DNA of 11,986 nucleotides, from the NCBI GenBank assembly GCA_045113275.1, contig JBGUIU010000200.1:1-11986 (forward strand). The letters are read 5' to 3'. This document shows positions 1 to 7,425 of this stretch, piece by piece. Each line of letters opens with the position of its first letter. The first letter of the stretch is position 1. The notes beneath the pieces were generated by a model. The model worked only from the letters and a program-made list of their open reading frames with translations, ran no database searches and was not told the DNA's origin. Origin of the DNA: UBA1181 sp045113275. Lineage in GTDB: Bacteria; Bacteroidota; Bacteroidia; Bacteroidales; Paludibacteraceae. Both the position numbers and the translations under genes were made by a program.

Positions 1-2546
1 GTCAGCACACCTTCCTGTACGGATAAGTCAAAGTCCTTAATCAAGAATTTCGTGAAGTTATACATCGCAGTTTCATATAACAGCTTGTTCTGATTAACTT
101 TAGTCGTATCCGTAATCATCTTAAACAGATAAGGTGTTTGATAACTTACCGTGAATCCATTTGATGCAACAACACCATTCTCAACCGCTTCCTCTTTCCG
201 CGTTTCTTCTCTCAAAGCCATCAAACCGCCAACCGAAGTACCATCCGAAGGTGTTTTGCCTTGATTGATCAAAGCCAAGATATCCTTTGCCATTGACGAA
301 ACATCACTCGATGGATAACGCTCAAGTAAGTTATTCAACGACGCAGCAAATGTATCTTTATCCATTGTTTTACCAATGCACAACGAATTCAACAACAAGA
401 ACTTCGGCATTAGAGAAGATACTGGATAGTTATTCTCCATATAGCGAGTATAATCCATCACCTTTTGCACATCGCCCTTCAGGTATGCAGCATATGTTTG
501 TTCATAAAGAGAATCCTGTTCCGACTGCATACGTTCCAAGCGCTCACGATAATTAGGATTTGAAAGGATCTTAGCATACTTACTTTGCGGGTAGGTCGTG
601 ATCAGATTATTTCGATAAGTGCCAGACATCGATGCGTCATTCATCTTTTCTGCAATACGATAGCAACAATAATAAGCATCAGCAGCCCTAGGATCATTTG
701 GATAGCGACGAACAAACTCTTCATACGTCTCCAATGCCTTTGGATAATCCATTAATTTTTCATCATACACAACAGCCATGTTGAAAAGAGCATTCGACAA
801 CTCTTCATTCGCCACAGACTTCTGATCCTCATTGAAAGGTATCTGTTTCAAATAATATTCGGCTCTTTTAGGATTCTGATCGGCTGGAATACTTTTATCA
901 TCCAAATCCTTATCCGTCACAATAGAATCGCCAGAAATCATCGATTCCATATCTATCTTATCAGCCAAGTTTTCTTCTGCGAACACCATAATAGATTTAT
1001 TACGGCGGTTCCAGTTATCCTCCAATCGACGTTGACCGAACTTACGTCGGAATTCCAACTTACCTTTATCTACCGTACTCTTATTGTAGAAATACCACAA
1101 TGATGCTTGAGTCGTACCCAATGCACGGCTATCCATCACAGCCATGTTCTCAATCTCAAGGTCTAACTGTTTTTGTTCTTCTCTCTCACGAGCCAAGCGA
1201 TCACGCTCGCGTTGTTCCTCATCCAACACTTTTTTTATGGCTCGGTTGATTGCACTTGACAAGTCTGCCTTGGAGGCAGTGGATAGTGTCAACAAACTAT
1301 CTTGTAGAGAATATACTTCATAATTCTGCACCAACTCATCCAATACCATCGATAGCTTTGAAACACGAAAATAATCATCATGTTTTTGATCTATAATAGA
1401 AAATGCCTCTGAAAAACAAGGTTGTGCTTTCACATAGTTCTTTCGTCCATAATAGATATCACCCATGGTTATAAGCGTTTGTGCTTTTTCCAAACCATTA
1501 CGAACGCTTGTATCTGCCGAGGTCTGATAATAGTCCAATGCTTTTGCCGTATCTTTCTTTGCCAAATAGATATTACCCATTGCGTAATAGATCTGATCCA
1601 GATAATCAGCATTATTACGATTCTTGGCCATCTTATCCAACCTTTTCACCAAATCAGCTTCCGAAGAGCCCGACACCACCTCGGTCTGTAAGATATTAGC
1701 ATTAAACGTCATTTGATAGGTTGGATTTGACTTGATCACCTTCTCATAATAAGCATACGACTCTTCATTCTTTTTCAACATCTGATAGATCTGTGCGATA
1801 ACGAAATAGAAACGTGTTCTCTGCACTCTGTCTTTTTCCGTCTCCGCCGCTTTTAATAGATGAGGCAATGCCTCCTCGTACTCTTTATGTGCGAGCAAAA
1901 GGTCTGCCATCGCACCATGATAAAGATTGACCACATCATACGGAACGCTCTCTTCGTCAATCTTATTCATGATTTCATCCGCTTCATAAAGCCAGCCCAA
2001 TTCTTTTAATGAGCGTGCTTTCCATATAGAGGCTTGCAAAACAAGTTTTTCGTCTGTCGAAAAATGCTTCATCACATACGTAAAGTTTGCAGATGCTGCA
2101 AGATAGTCATTCGAATAGTATTTCGCCTGTCCCATCAGCATCCACACCTCATCCATATAACTATTAAACTCCTCCTGATTATAGAAATTCACGTATGCCG
2201 CATCGTGCATTTTTTCATATTTCTTCTTCGGCTTTTTCTGAATAGAGTGTTCCTGAATAGCGCTCTCACATTTTTCAATTGCGCGACTCATATCCCCTTT
2301 TGCCACACCTGAAGTCGAAACATCACTTACAGCAAAAACAGGAATCACATGAGAGTAATCCGGAGAATAGTTCTCATCAATTTTCTTATATCCTTTTTTA
2401 AACGATTCATTTGCATTAAAATACACATTATATCGTGTATTCAACGCCTGATACTTTCTATTAAAAGCAGTGTTTTTCTTCATATCACACCCTGTAAAAA
2501 CGAGTGCAATTGACATTAGAAGAATATATATATGACTCTTTTCCAA
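1..2546 (-). CDS. porW: TPR lipoprotein, type IX secretion PorW/SprE family (3' end beyond window)
   Basis: The reading frame is open on the minus strand from 2546 to the window edge (848 codons, no stop seen), so the C-terminus is missing. PorW/SprE proteins are periplasmic lipoproteins of the type IX secretion system, thought to link the motor/core complex to the outer-membrane translocon. The N-terminus is a lipoprotein signal: MEKSH, a hydrophobic run, then lipobox VFTGC with Cys at residue 20. It is followed by the family-like KYQALNTRYNVYFNANESF (about 31-49). Helical TPR-like repeats follow at about 130-400 and 560-700. Between them lie a charged, coiled-coil-like stretch rich in Glu/Arg/Lys (about 430-470) and a conserved WYFYN...EFRRKFGQRRLEDNW block (about 480-510). 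The TTG start is inferred: the first in-frame ATG (2516) leaves only nine residues before the lipid Cys, and an in-frame stop lies five codons upstream of the TTG. The family assignment is from recall of sequence patterns, not a search. Confidence 0.83.
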   Translation of the reverse strand, partial: MEKSHIYILLMSIALVFTGCDMKKNTAFNRKYQALNTRYNVYFNANESFKKGYKKIDENYSPDYSHVIPVFAVSDVSTSGVAKGDMSRAIEKCESAIQEHSIQKKPKKKYEKMHDAAYVNFYNQEEFNSYMDEVWMLMGQAKYYSNDYLAASANFTYVMKHFSTDEKLVLQASIWKARSLKELGWLYEADEIMNKIDEESVPYDVVNLYHGAMADLLLAHKEYEEALPHLLKAAETEKDRVQRTRFYFVIAQIYQMLKKNEESYAYYEKVIKSNPTYQMTFNANILQTEVVSGSSEADLVKRLDKMAKNRNNADYLDQIYYAMGNIYLAKKDTAKALDYYQTSADTSVRNGLEKAQTLITMGDIYYGRKNYVKAQPCFSEAFSIIDQKHDDYFRVSKLSMVLDELVQNYEVYSLQDSLLTLSTASKADLSSAINRAIKKVLDEEQRERDRLAREREEQKQLDLEIENMAVMDSRALGTTQASLWYFYNKSTVDKGKLEFRRKFGQRRLEDNWNRRNKSIMVFAEENLADKIDMESMISGDSIVTDKDLDDKSIPADQNPKRAEYYLKQIPFNEDQKSVANEELSNALFNMAVVYDEKLMDYPKALETYEEFVRRYPNDPRAADAYYCCYRIAEKMNDASMSGTYRNNLITTYPQSKYAKILSNPNYRERLERMQSEQDSLYEQTYAAYLKGDVQKVMDYTRYMENNYPVSSLMPKFLLLNSLCIGKTMDKDTFAASLNNLLERYPSSDVSSMAKDILALINQGKTPSDGTSVGGLMALREETRKEEAVENGVVASNGFTVSYQTPYLFKMITDTTKVNQNKLLYETAMYNFTKFLIKDFDLSVQEGVL

Positions 2547-2667
2547 CTCTAAATTATTCTAATTCGATCTATCAATACTATCTTACTTCTATAACTGAAA
2601 ATAAGCGAAAATATTGCACAATTTCTACATATTTCAAACATATAATTTGTGCATAAATAAAGCCTTA

Positions 2668-2698
2668 CAAAGATAATTGATAAATTCCAAAGAACAAA
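2668..2698 (-). promoter_or_regulatory. Bacteroidota promoter for the PorW-like gene
   Basis: On the minus strand TTTG (2698-2695) is followed after exactly 19 bases by TATCTTTG (2675-2668). This matches the Bacteroidota -33 TTTG / -7 TAnnTTTG consensus at its usual spacing. Transcription would begin near 2662, giving a leader of about 115 bases before the TTG start at 2546. Confidence 0.75.
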
Positions 2699-2775
2699 AA
2701 AATATACTACCATACATGATAAATTCACACAATTCACGACTACACAGTTTATTTTTCATTCTCGGAAATCATTCC

Positions 2776-2783
2776 TAATTTTG
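2776..2783 (+). promoter_or_regulatory. -7 element for the symporter gene
   Basis: TAATTTTG matches TAnnTTTG and lies 24 bases before the symporter ATG, so the leader would be about 20 bases. The -33 region is only T-rich (around 2748-2755), without a clean TTTG. It is divergent from the PorW-like promoter about 80 bases away. Confidence 0.6.
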
Positions 2784-2807
2784 CAAGAAAATCAAGGAAT
2801 ATAATTT

Positions 2808-4217
2808 ATGTGGCTACTATCCATTCTTCTCTTATACTTCGGAATACTATTCGCTATTTCTCATTTCACCTCCAAACGCAACGATAACGCTGACTTCTTT
2901 TTAGGCGGTCATCGTTCTTCTTGGTGGTCTGTCGCCATCGGGATGGTTAGTGCCTCAATCTCTGGCGTCACATTCATTTCTGTCCCAGGCTGGGTCTCTT
3001 CCACTCAATTCTCTTACATGCAAATGGTAGCAGGTTTTGTCATTGGTTACATTCTTGTCGCTTACCTCCTTTTACCACTTTACTATAAAAACAATGTCAC
3101 GTCAATCTATTCTGTATTAGATGCCAGTCTGGGTAGTTACGGACGCAAAACGGCCGCACTATTTTTTCTTCTCAACAAGACACTTTCTTCCGCACTTAAA
3201 CTCTATGTCGTCGTCATTGTTCTACGCTTGTTCATCCAACCCTACTGCGACATCCCCCTCCCATTCATCGTATTTCTTTCCATCTTAATCGCATGGTTTT
3301 ATTCTCATCGAAGCGGCATTCGGACCATTGTATGGACCGACTTCACACAAACCATTTTCATCATCATTGCCCTAATCTTACTGATTATCACTGCATGTCA
3401 GCTACTTAACATTCGAATAACAGACGTTTTTTCTCTGATTCAGGCATCTGATCATTCCTCAATCTTCAATTGGGAATGGAACAGCAAACAGAATTTTTTC
3501 AAAGAGTTTTTCAGTGGCATTTTTATCGTTCTTGTAATGACGGGCATGGACCAAGACATGATGCAGAAGAATCTATCCTGCAAGAACTTGAAGGAAGCTC
3601 AAAAAAACATGCTATCATATGGCGTTCTATTCATTCCGCTTAATCTACTATTACTATCTTTAGGCGTTCTCATAATGAACTATAATCAACTACACGGGAT
3701 AACAGACATCTCAGGTGATCAACTTCTTCCGCACTTTGCACAACAAGCAAACGTCCTGACAATCTCCTGCTTCGTCATTGGATTATTAGCCTCAACCTTT
3801 TCCAGCATCGACTCAGCAATGACGTCCATCACCACATCCATTATCAACGATTTCAAATCAGCTGATACGACTATCAAAGATCGGAAAATCATCCATTTTG
3901 CCATAGCCATTCTTTTCTTCCTTCTGGTGATGGCAATGGAATGGATTCAGAACGAACATGCCATCGATGTTATCTATACCATCGTATCATACTTGTACGG
4001 TCCCGTGTTAGGACTGTTCATCTTTGCTTTTTCCAAACATCAACATAGAGGAAAACACATTCCTATCATTGCCATCCTCTCCATCTTACTATCTTTCTTA
4101 AGCAGTCAACTGCTTCAGCTAGTGAATTACACCATGGGCTATGAGCTATTATTGCTGAATGGAGGATTGATGTACATTGGATTACGGTTGACAGAAAAAA
4201 AAGAAGCAACTGAATAA
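2808..4217 (+). CDS. sodium:solute symporter (SSS family)
   Basis: Predicted inner-membrane sodium-coupled transporter of 469 residues, with about 12-13 hydrophobic segments and the SSS layout. The first helix (1-19) is followed by a polar loop with ADFFLGG (28-34). The second helix region has GMVSASISGVTF (45-56), and YLLLPLYYKNNVTSIYSVL (86-104) follows. GMDQDMMQKNLSCKN (246-260) is typical of the family, as is ASTFSSIDSAMTS (328-340), which corresponds to the TM8 stretch supplying Na+-site serines. Length is slightly short but within the family range, and the C-terminus ends in a charged EKKEATE tail. An in-frame TAA two codons before the ATG fixes the start region. The substrate cannot be told from sequence; SSS members carry sugars, amino acids, anions or vitamins. 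The gene stands alone, divergent from the PorW-like gene and convergent with the barrel-protein unit. Confidence 0.9.
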   Translation: MWLLSILLLYFGILFAISHFTSKRNDNADFFLGGHRSSWWSVAIGMVSASISGVTFISVPGWVSSTQFSYMQMVAGFVIGYILVAYLLLPLYYKNNVTSIYSVLDASLGSYGRKTAALFFLLNKTLSSALKLYVVVIVLRLFIQPYCDIPLPFIVFLSILIAWFYSHRSGIRTIVWTDFTQTIFIIIALILLIITACQLLNIRITDVFSLIQASDHSSIFNWEWNSKQNFFKEFFSGIFIVLVMTGMDQDMMQKNLSCKNLKEAQKNMLSYGVLFIPLNLLLLSLGVLIMNYNQLHGITDISGDQLLPHFAQQANVLTISCFVIGLLASTFSSIDSAMTSITTSIINDFKSADTTIKDRKIIHFAIAILFFLLVMAMEWIQNEHAIDVIYTIVSYLYGPVLGLFIFAFSKHQHRGKHIPIIAILSILLSFLSSQLLQLVNYTMGYELLLLNGGLMYIGLRLTEKKEATE

Positions 4218-4228
4218 TCAGCTGCTTC
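4195..4228 (-). terminator. intrinsic terminator of the barrel-protein unit, inside the symporter 3' end
   Basis: Positions 4203-4213 and 4218-4228 form an 11-bp stem with one A/C mismatch (4209/4222) and a 4-base loop. Read on the minus strand, the stem is followed at once by eight Ts (4202-4195). This is a textbook Rho-independent terminator for the minus-strand gene ending at 4260. The loop contains most of the region of the symporter stop codon (4215-4217). In the plus direction the hairpin lacks a good T tract, so it should act mainly on minus-strand transcripts. Confidence 0.8.
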
Positions 4229-4259
4229 CTTAAATTATAATTACGTATTAAGCCTTATC

Positions 4260-4973
4260 TTAGAAAGCCCAACCCAAACGTAATGTTGGAGTAACCAATG
4301 GAGAGAAGCTTACTTCATGAGACTCACCAACTGATTCCTCTTTCTCTGTCTTACCGTTTATTTCAGTCTCAGTATAAGAACCCTTCAAAACATCAACACC
4401 TACACCTAATCCAACCTCAACACCTACGAAGATGTTCTTTGCGAAGAAATAGTTGAAACCAGTCAATGCACTAACCTCAATTGTATTGTAACGGTTTACA
4501 TCAACGTTCTTTTCAACAACTTTAGCCAACTTAGACTCTTGTACAGACTTGCTAGCAGACATACCGAAACCAAGTTCTGCACCAATATAAGGCTCCAACT
4601 TTGGAGTACCCTTGAACAAATAGTTAAATCCTGGATTGATAGAGAATGAAGAAACACGGTTTGTAGATTCAGCCCATGCATCACCAACTTCTCCATTATC
4701 TGAAGAAACCTTGTTGATTCCAAATCCGAGTCCTAATTTCAACTCGATTTTCTCAGAAACAACGTAAACTGCACGCAATTGGCCTCCCATTAAGTTTACT
4801 TCATTAACAGCACCTGCTATTGGAGAGAATCCAACTTCCATCATAAACTTACCTGGATCAGCTTTAAATTCATTTGTCTCTTGAGCTTCATTTGTAGCCA
4901 CTGAAGCAGTGTCTTCCTGTGCACTCATCACCATAGATGAGAACAACATAGCCATTAAAAAAATTTTTCTCAT
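4260..4973 (-). CDS. outer-membrane beta-barrel protein
   Basis: A 237-residue secreted protein. It has a classical signal peptide (MRKIFLMAMLFSSMVMSAQ, cleavage likely after Ala18), then an acidic low-complexity linker (about 19-40). The rest alternates hydrophobic and polar residues in Gly-rich strands: KFMMEVGFSPIAG, GQLRAVYVV, IELKLGLGFGI, FSINPGFNYLF, EPYIGAELGFGM, FFAKNIFVGVEVGLGVG. It ends in TLRLGWAF; a C-terminal aromatic is the usual barrel-assembly signal. The pattern fits small (probably eight-strand) porin-like barrel families of Bacteroidota. No specific function is recognised. The gene lies 37 bases downstream of a small membrane ORF, with which it probably shares a promoter, and ends in a strong terminator. 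Confidence 0.8.
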   Translation of the reverse strand: MRKIFLMAMLFSSMVMSAQEDTASVATNEAQETNEFKADPGKFMMEVGFSPIAGAVNEVNLMGGQLRAVYVVSEKIELKLGLGFGINKVSSDNGEVGDAWAESTNRVSSFSINPGFNYLFKGTPKLEPYIGAELGFGMSASKSVQESKLAKVVEKNVDVNRYNTIEVSALTGFNYFFAKNIFVGVEVGLGVGVDVLKGSYTETEINGKTEKEESVGESHEVSFSPLVTPTLRLGWAF

Positions 4974-5010
4974 TTTAATTTAATTTATATAAATATTAAT
5001 AATCATTTGA

Positions 5011-5112
5011 CTATTGTCCGAAATCTGCAAACCTTACTGCCATATATACAATTCCTGCAAAGAAAAATAAGATAAATATTATCTTTAATATCAATAATAA
5101 ACAGCTTTTCAT
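5011..5112 (-). CDS. predicted 33-residue single-helix membrane peptide
   Basis: A small ORF starts with ATG at 5112 and stops with TAG at 5013-5011. It reads MKSCLLLILK, then a continuous hydrophobic helix to about residue 26, then a short polar tail RFADFGQ. The shape is that of a small inner-membrane protein or an uncleaved leader-like peptide. It lies between a good -7 element (5190-5183) and the barrel-protein ATG (4973), with 37 bases separating the two genes, so the pair is probably one transcript. The codons are AT-rich like the surroundings, so coding potential is hard to judge by composition. I do not recognise the peptide. An upstream regulatory peptide or a chance ORF are the alternatives. 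Confidence 0.42.
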   Translation of the reverse strand: MKSCLLLILKIIFILFFFAGIVYMAVRFADFGQ

Positions 5113-5182
5113 CTTACTAAATTTTAATTATAACAGTTAAAAATCAATAACTTATAAGACAATCATAACCTATAACATGGTG

Positions 5183-5190
5183 CAAAAATA
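5183..5190 (-). promoter_or_regulatory. -7 element for the small ORF / barrel-protein unit
   Basis: TATTTTTG on the minus strand fits TAnnTTTG and is followed by about 65 bases of leader before the small ORF. The -33 position has only TTTC (around 5216-5213, spacing 22), separated by a T-run. No better promoter is seen between the small ORF and the barrel gene. Confidence 0.5.
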
Positions 5191-5340
5191 AAAAAAAAAT
5201 TGAAATAGGAACGAAAAGAAACGTTTTTTTCAAAAGTATTGACATAGTGAAGGGAAAAGTCAACATAGTAATATCCAATCTTGCTCAAACCACATTTCAT
5301 TTTAATACGTTTTAACATAACCATTTTTGCATTCAATTCA

Positions 5341-5363
5341 TTGATAACAATCAAAAAATTGAT
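5341..5363. promoter_or_regulatory. cluster of TTGAT half-sites (possible operator)
   Basis: TTGAT (5341-5345), ATCAA (5350-5354) and TTGAT (5359-5363) lie at an exact 9-base period, the first two forming an inverted repeat. The cluster is about 50 bases upstream of the putative -7 element of the AraC-type gene. It could be an activator or autoregulatory site, but the region is AT-rich and chance is possible. Confidence 0.25.
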
Positions 5364-5414
5364 AAAAGAAGAAATATATCTTCGGAAATTTTCATTTTTT
5401 TAAATACGTTCCAT

Positions 5415-5422
5415 TACTTTTG
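5415..5422 (+). promoter_or_regulatory. -7 element for the AraC-type regulator gene
   Basis: TACTTTTG matches TAnnTTTG and would give a leader of about 100 bases. No clear TTTG lies 19-21 bases upstream, which would suit a promoter that needs an activator. Confidence 0.45.
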
Positions 5423-5440
5423 AGAAGCTATTTATGAAAA

Positions 5441-5479
5441 ATTCCTTGACTGGCAATCGGGTTCATCCAACCAAGGAAT
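5441..5479 (+). promoter_or_regulatory. leader hairpin upstream of the regulator gene
   Basis: ATTCCTTG (5441-5448) pairs perfectly with CAAGGAAT (5472-5479) across a 23-base loop. Flanking AAA/TTT extends the possible pairing, and the loop holds a further GGTT/AACC pairing option. It lies within the predicted 5' leader, about 50 bases before the ATG. There is no T tract, so it is not an obvious terminator, and it does not match a riboswitch I know. Confidence 0.35.
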
Positions 5480-5531
5480 AAAATTTAACAGAACCCACCA
5501 ATTTCTAATAAAATACAGGGCATTACCTAAA

Positions 5532-6659
5532 ATGAAGATATTGGAGATATCCTATTATGCTCTTTTTGTAGCTTTGTTATTGCTTTCGATAGTGTTTTTA
5601 CTTACGCCAGTACCTACACACGATGGCATAAAAAAATACACCATTTCACTAAGACTGTTAGCGGTTTCATTCTTTTTGTTGGCAATATATTGCATTCTAA
5701 AGCTCTTTTGTCAGATTGAAATATTTAGTTTTCCGTTTCTAGTTGTTTCCGTTACGCAAGCTCATTTGCTTTCCATCTCACACATAAACATGCTCAACCC
5801 GCATCGTGTGACTGTCCGCTATGTGATACGACAGATATCGCCAATCATTATCTTTGGTGTGTTGTATTCCATTATATCTATATTTGAGGATCACGTCAGT
5901 CTGAACTACGACAACCTTACCCATGCATGGATTGAGAACGGGGAACTGAAATTCAACGTGATATTGCGCTTTCTTTTCTTGTTGTATTATCTTTCGCTTT
6001 TCGTATATTACATAAAGAACTTTTTCAAGGAGAGCAGAGATTGCCAGAACAACATAGATGATTTCTCATCCTATAATAATATTGTAGACGAAGGATTGAA
6101 GAGTATTCGATTATCATTCCTATTTGTTGCGGCAATCGGAACAACATCACTACTCATCACGACGTGTACACATCAAGACATGCTGACTGTATTAAACTTC
6201 TTGATGCTTGTTCTGTATTGTGTCGTCGGTCTAATGTATTTGCACTATCCCAAGGTGTTTTACACCATCTATGATTCGTATAAAACAGAGGATGACGAGA
6301 ACCTTGAAATCCTAAAAATAAATGACAAAGAATCGAGATGGAAGGACTGGAAAAATATCATTCTACAGGAGAAACTATACTGTATCTCAGGCATAACGCT
6401 GAGACTGATTGCCATCCGACTGGGCACAAACGTCAAGACTCTTTCGATCTGTCTGCATACGTTTGAGTCGTGCAATTTCAATGCGTTCATCAATCAACTA
6501 AGGATAGAGGAGGCAAAGCATATCATAGAGACAAACAACGAGCTTACGATGACTGAAGTTGGCGTAATGGTTGGATATTCAGATCCAAGCAATTTTTGCC
6601 GATACTTTAAGGAATACACATATATGACCCCTACAGAATGGAAAAAGAACCGACCATAG
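5532..6659 (+). CDS. membrane-bound AraC-family transcriptional regulator
   Basis: A 375-residue protein. About seven hydrophobic helices occupy the N-terminal two thirds (roughly 8-25, 38-61, 67-85, 101-119, 142-163, 194-212, 217-239). A charged linker (about 250-272) follows, then a C-terminal AraC/XylS DNA-binding domain (about 280-375). Its first helix-turn-helix covers ITLRLIAIRLGTNVKTLS (288-305). The second carries the family signature MTEVGVMVGYSDPSNFCRYFK (340-360), followed by MTPTEW (365-370). Known AraC proteins bind DNA through this domain. The seven-helix part presumably senses a membrane or extracellular cue, but no ligand can be inferred. The gene is monocistronic, with a long leader, and its stop lies 10 bases from the end of the convergent lipoprotein gene, so the barrel/lipoprotein operon is a plausible but unproven target. 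Confidence 0.87.
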   Translation: MKILEISYYALFVALLLLSIVFLLTPVPTHDGIKKYTISLRLLAVSFFLLAIYCILKLFCQIEIFSFPFLVVSVTQAHLLSISHINMLNPHRVTVRYVIRQISPIIIFGVLYSIISIFEDHVSLNYDNLTHAWIENGELKFNVILRFLFLLYYLSLFVYYIKNFFKESRDCQNNIDDFSSYNNIVDEGLKSIRLSFLFVAAIGTTSLLITTCTHQDMLTVLNFLMLVLYCVVGLMYLHYPKVFYTIYDSYKTEDDENLEILKINDKESRWKDWKNIILQEKLYCISGITLRLIAIRLGTNVKTLSICLHTFESCNFNAFINQLRIEEAKHIIETNNELTMTEVGVMVGYSDPSNFCRYFKEYTYMTPTEWKKNRP

Positions 6660-6669
6660 TCGTATTTAT

Positions 6670-7404
6670 CTATTGACATAGATGGAATGTATCTTCTCCA
6701 AGTATAAGCTTTTTATCCACTACGGAATACGTATAATGTGACACAACCCCGTCCATCAAAATATATAGTACATTTCCTCTTGCATACCAATCAGTAATTC
6801 GATGACCATTTATACTACCGCTAAAAGAAAAAATAGCAATACTGTCTGTTCCAAATTGTTGTTTCCATTCTCCAAACAGATGAGCATCTCTTCCTGAAAT
6901 CAGTCGTTCTATCTCATCAGTAAAGACACATCTTTTAATGTACGTTCCACTAACAGGGAATGGCGCCTTATCCAACTCTGCATCATCGGCATTCGTATCA
7001 ATCGGGTTGTCTGTCAAATGAAGTCGCATGAATGGAGCAAGTCGGTTAGCATCTTCCTTGACGATAGTATCCATCATGAAAGGGAGATAATATTCGCCCT
7101 CATTTCCCAACACGATGAGCATCTTTGGATAGATTTGTTGGATGATACCATCCACGTAATCGTTAAAAGGTTCATACTCTGTACCTGAGAAACGAACACG
7201 TTGGATCTTTCCATCATATGAGATATTGATACCATACTGCGAATCATCTTCACCAACGTATAAACCATCATCATCAACCAGTCCCCAAATACCAGTTAAT
7301 ATACCTCCTTTTCCGTAGGTCATCTCCTCCTCTTCATCTTTACAGGAACCGACTAAGATGCAAATTGCCAAAAGTGTCAGATATAATAGATGTATCTTTT
7401 TCAT
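6670..7404 (-). CDS. lipoprotein with lipocalin-like C-terminal part, possible surface export signal
   Basis: A 244-residue lipoprotein: signal MKKIHLLYLTLLAICILVGS with lipobox LVGSC and lipid-bearing Cys21. The mature N-terminus CKDEEEE resembles the K-(D/E)2 lipoprotein export signal described for Bacteroidota, so surface exposure is inferred. The mature part is beta-rich with perhaps two lobes. One (about 35-115) begins GILTGIWGLV. The other (about 150-244) begins at SGTYIKR and includes GEWKQQF, DWYARGNVLYILMD and YSVVDKKLILG, a W...Y...L pattern like small lipocalin-like domains of gut Bacteroidota. No enzyme motif is seen and the exact family is not recognised. It is the second gene of an operon, 21 bases after the barrel-protein gene, and converges with the AraC-type regulator, the stops being only 10 bases apart. 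Confidence 0.75.
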   Translation of the reverse strand: MKKIHLLYLTLLAICILVGSCKDEEEEMTYGKGGILTGIWGLVDDDGLYVGEDDSQYGINISYDGKIQRVRFSGTEYEPFNDYVDGIIQQIYPKMLIVLGNEGEYYLPFMMDTIVKEDANRLAPFMRLHLTDNPIDTNADDAELDKAPFPVSGTYIKRCVFTDEIERLISGRDAHLFGEWKQQFGTDSIAIFSFSGSINGHRITDWYARGNVLYILMDGVVSHYTYSVVDKKLILGEDTFHLCQ

Positions 7405-7425
7405 ATTCTTCTTTTTGTTTTAGGA

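Larger units (their letters stand above)
5113..5531. other. 419-bp AT-rich non-coding region between divergent units
   Basis: No convincing gene is present. It holds the minus-strand -7 element (5190-5183), a cluster of TTGAT half-sites (5341-5363), the regulator's -7 element (5415-5422) and a leader hairpin (5441-5479). AATACGT occurs twice (5304-5310 and 5403-5409), the second copy just upstream of the plus-strand -7. A 63-codon minus frame here spans the promoter and ends just before the small ORF; it lacks any protein-like character. Confidence 0.6.

Noticed and set aside
287..2312. Several plus-strand open frames of 70-92 codons
   Set aside because: They lie antisense to the PorW-like gene, whose frame is continuous and protein-like throughout; the antisense translations are compositionally odd and lack motifs.
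2549..2737. 62-codon minus-strand frame upstream of the PorW-like gene
   Set aside because: It covers the PorW-like promoter (2698-2668) and its leader; the translation has no recognisable features.
5163..5354. 63-codon minus-strand frame in the intergenic region
   Set aside because: It spans the -7 element at 5190-5183 and is compositionally unlike the neighbouring proteins.
5441..5479. Riboswitch in the regulator leader
   Set aside because: A single stem with a 23-base loop; no match to a known aptamer core that I can recognise.
6665..6685. Possible hairpin (ATCTAT/ATAGAT) between the convergent stops near 6670
   Set aside because: Only a 6-bp AT-rich stem with no T tract on either strand; not credible as a terminator.
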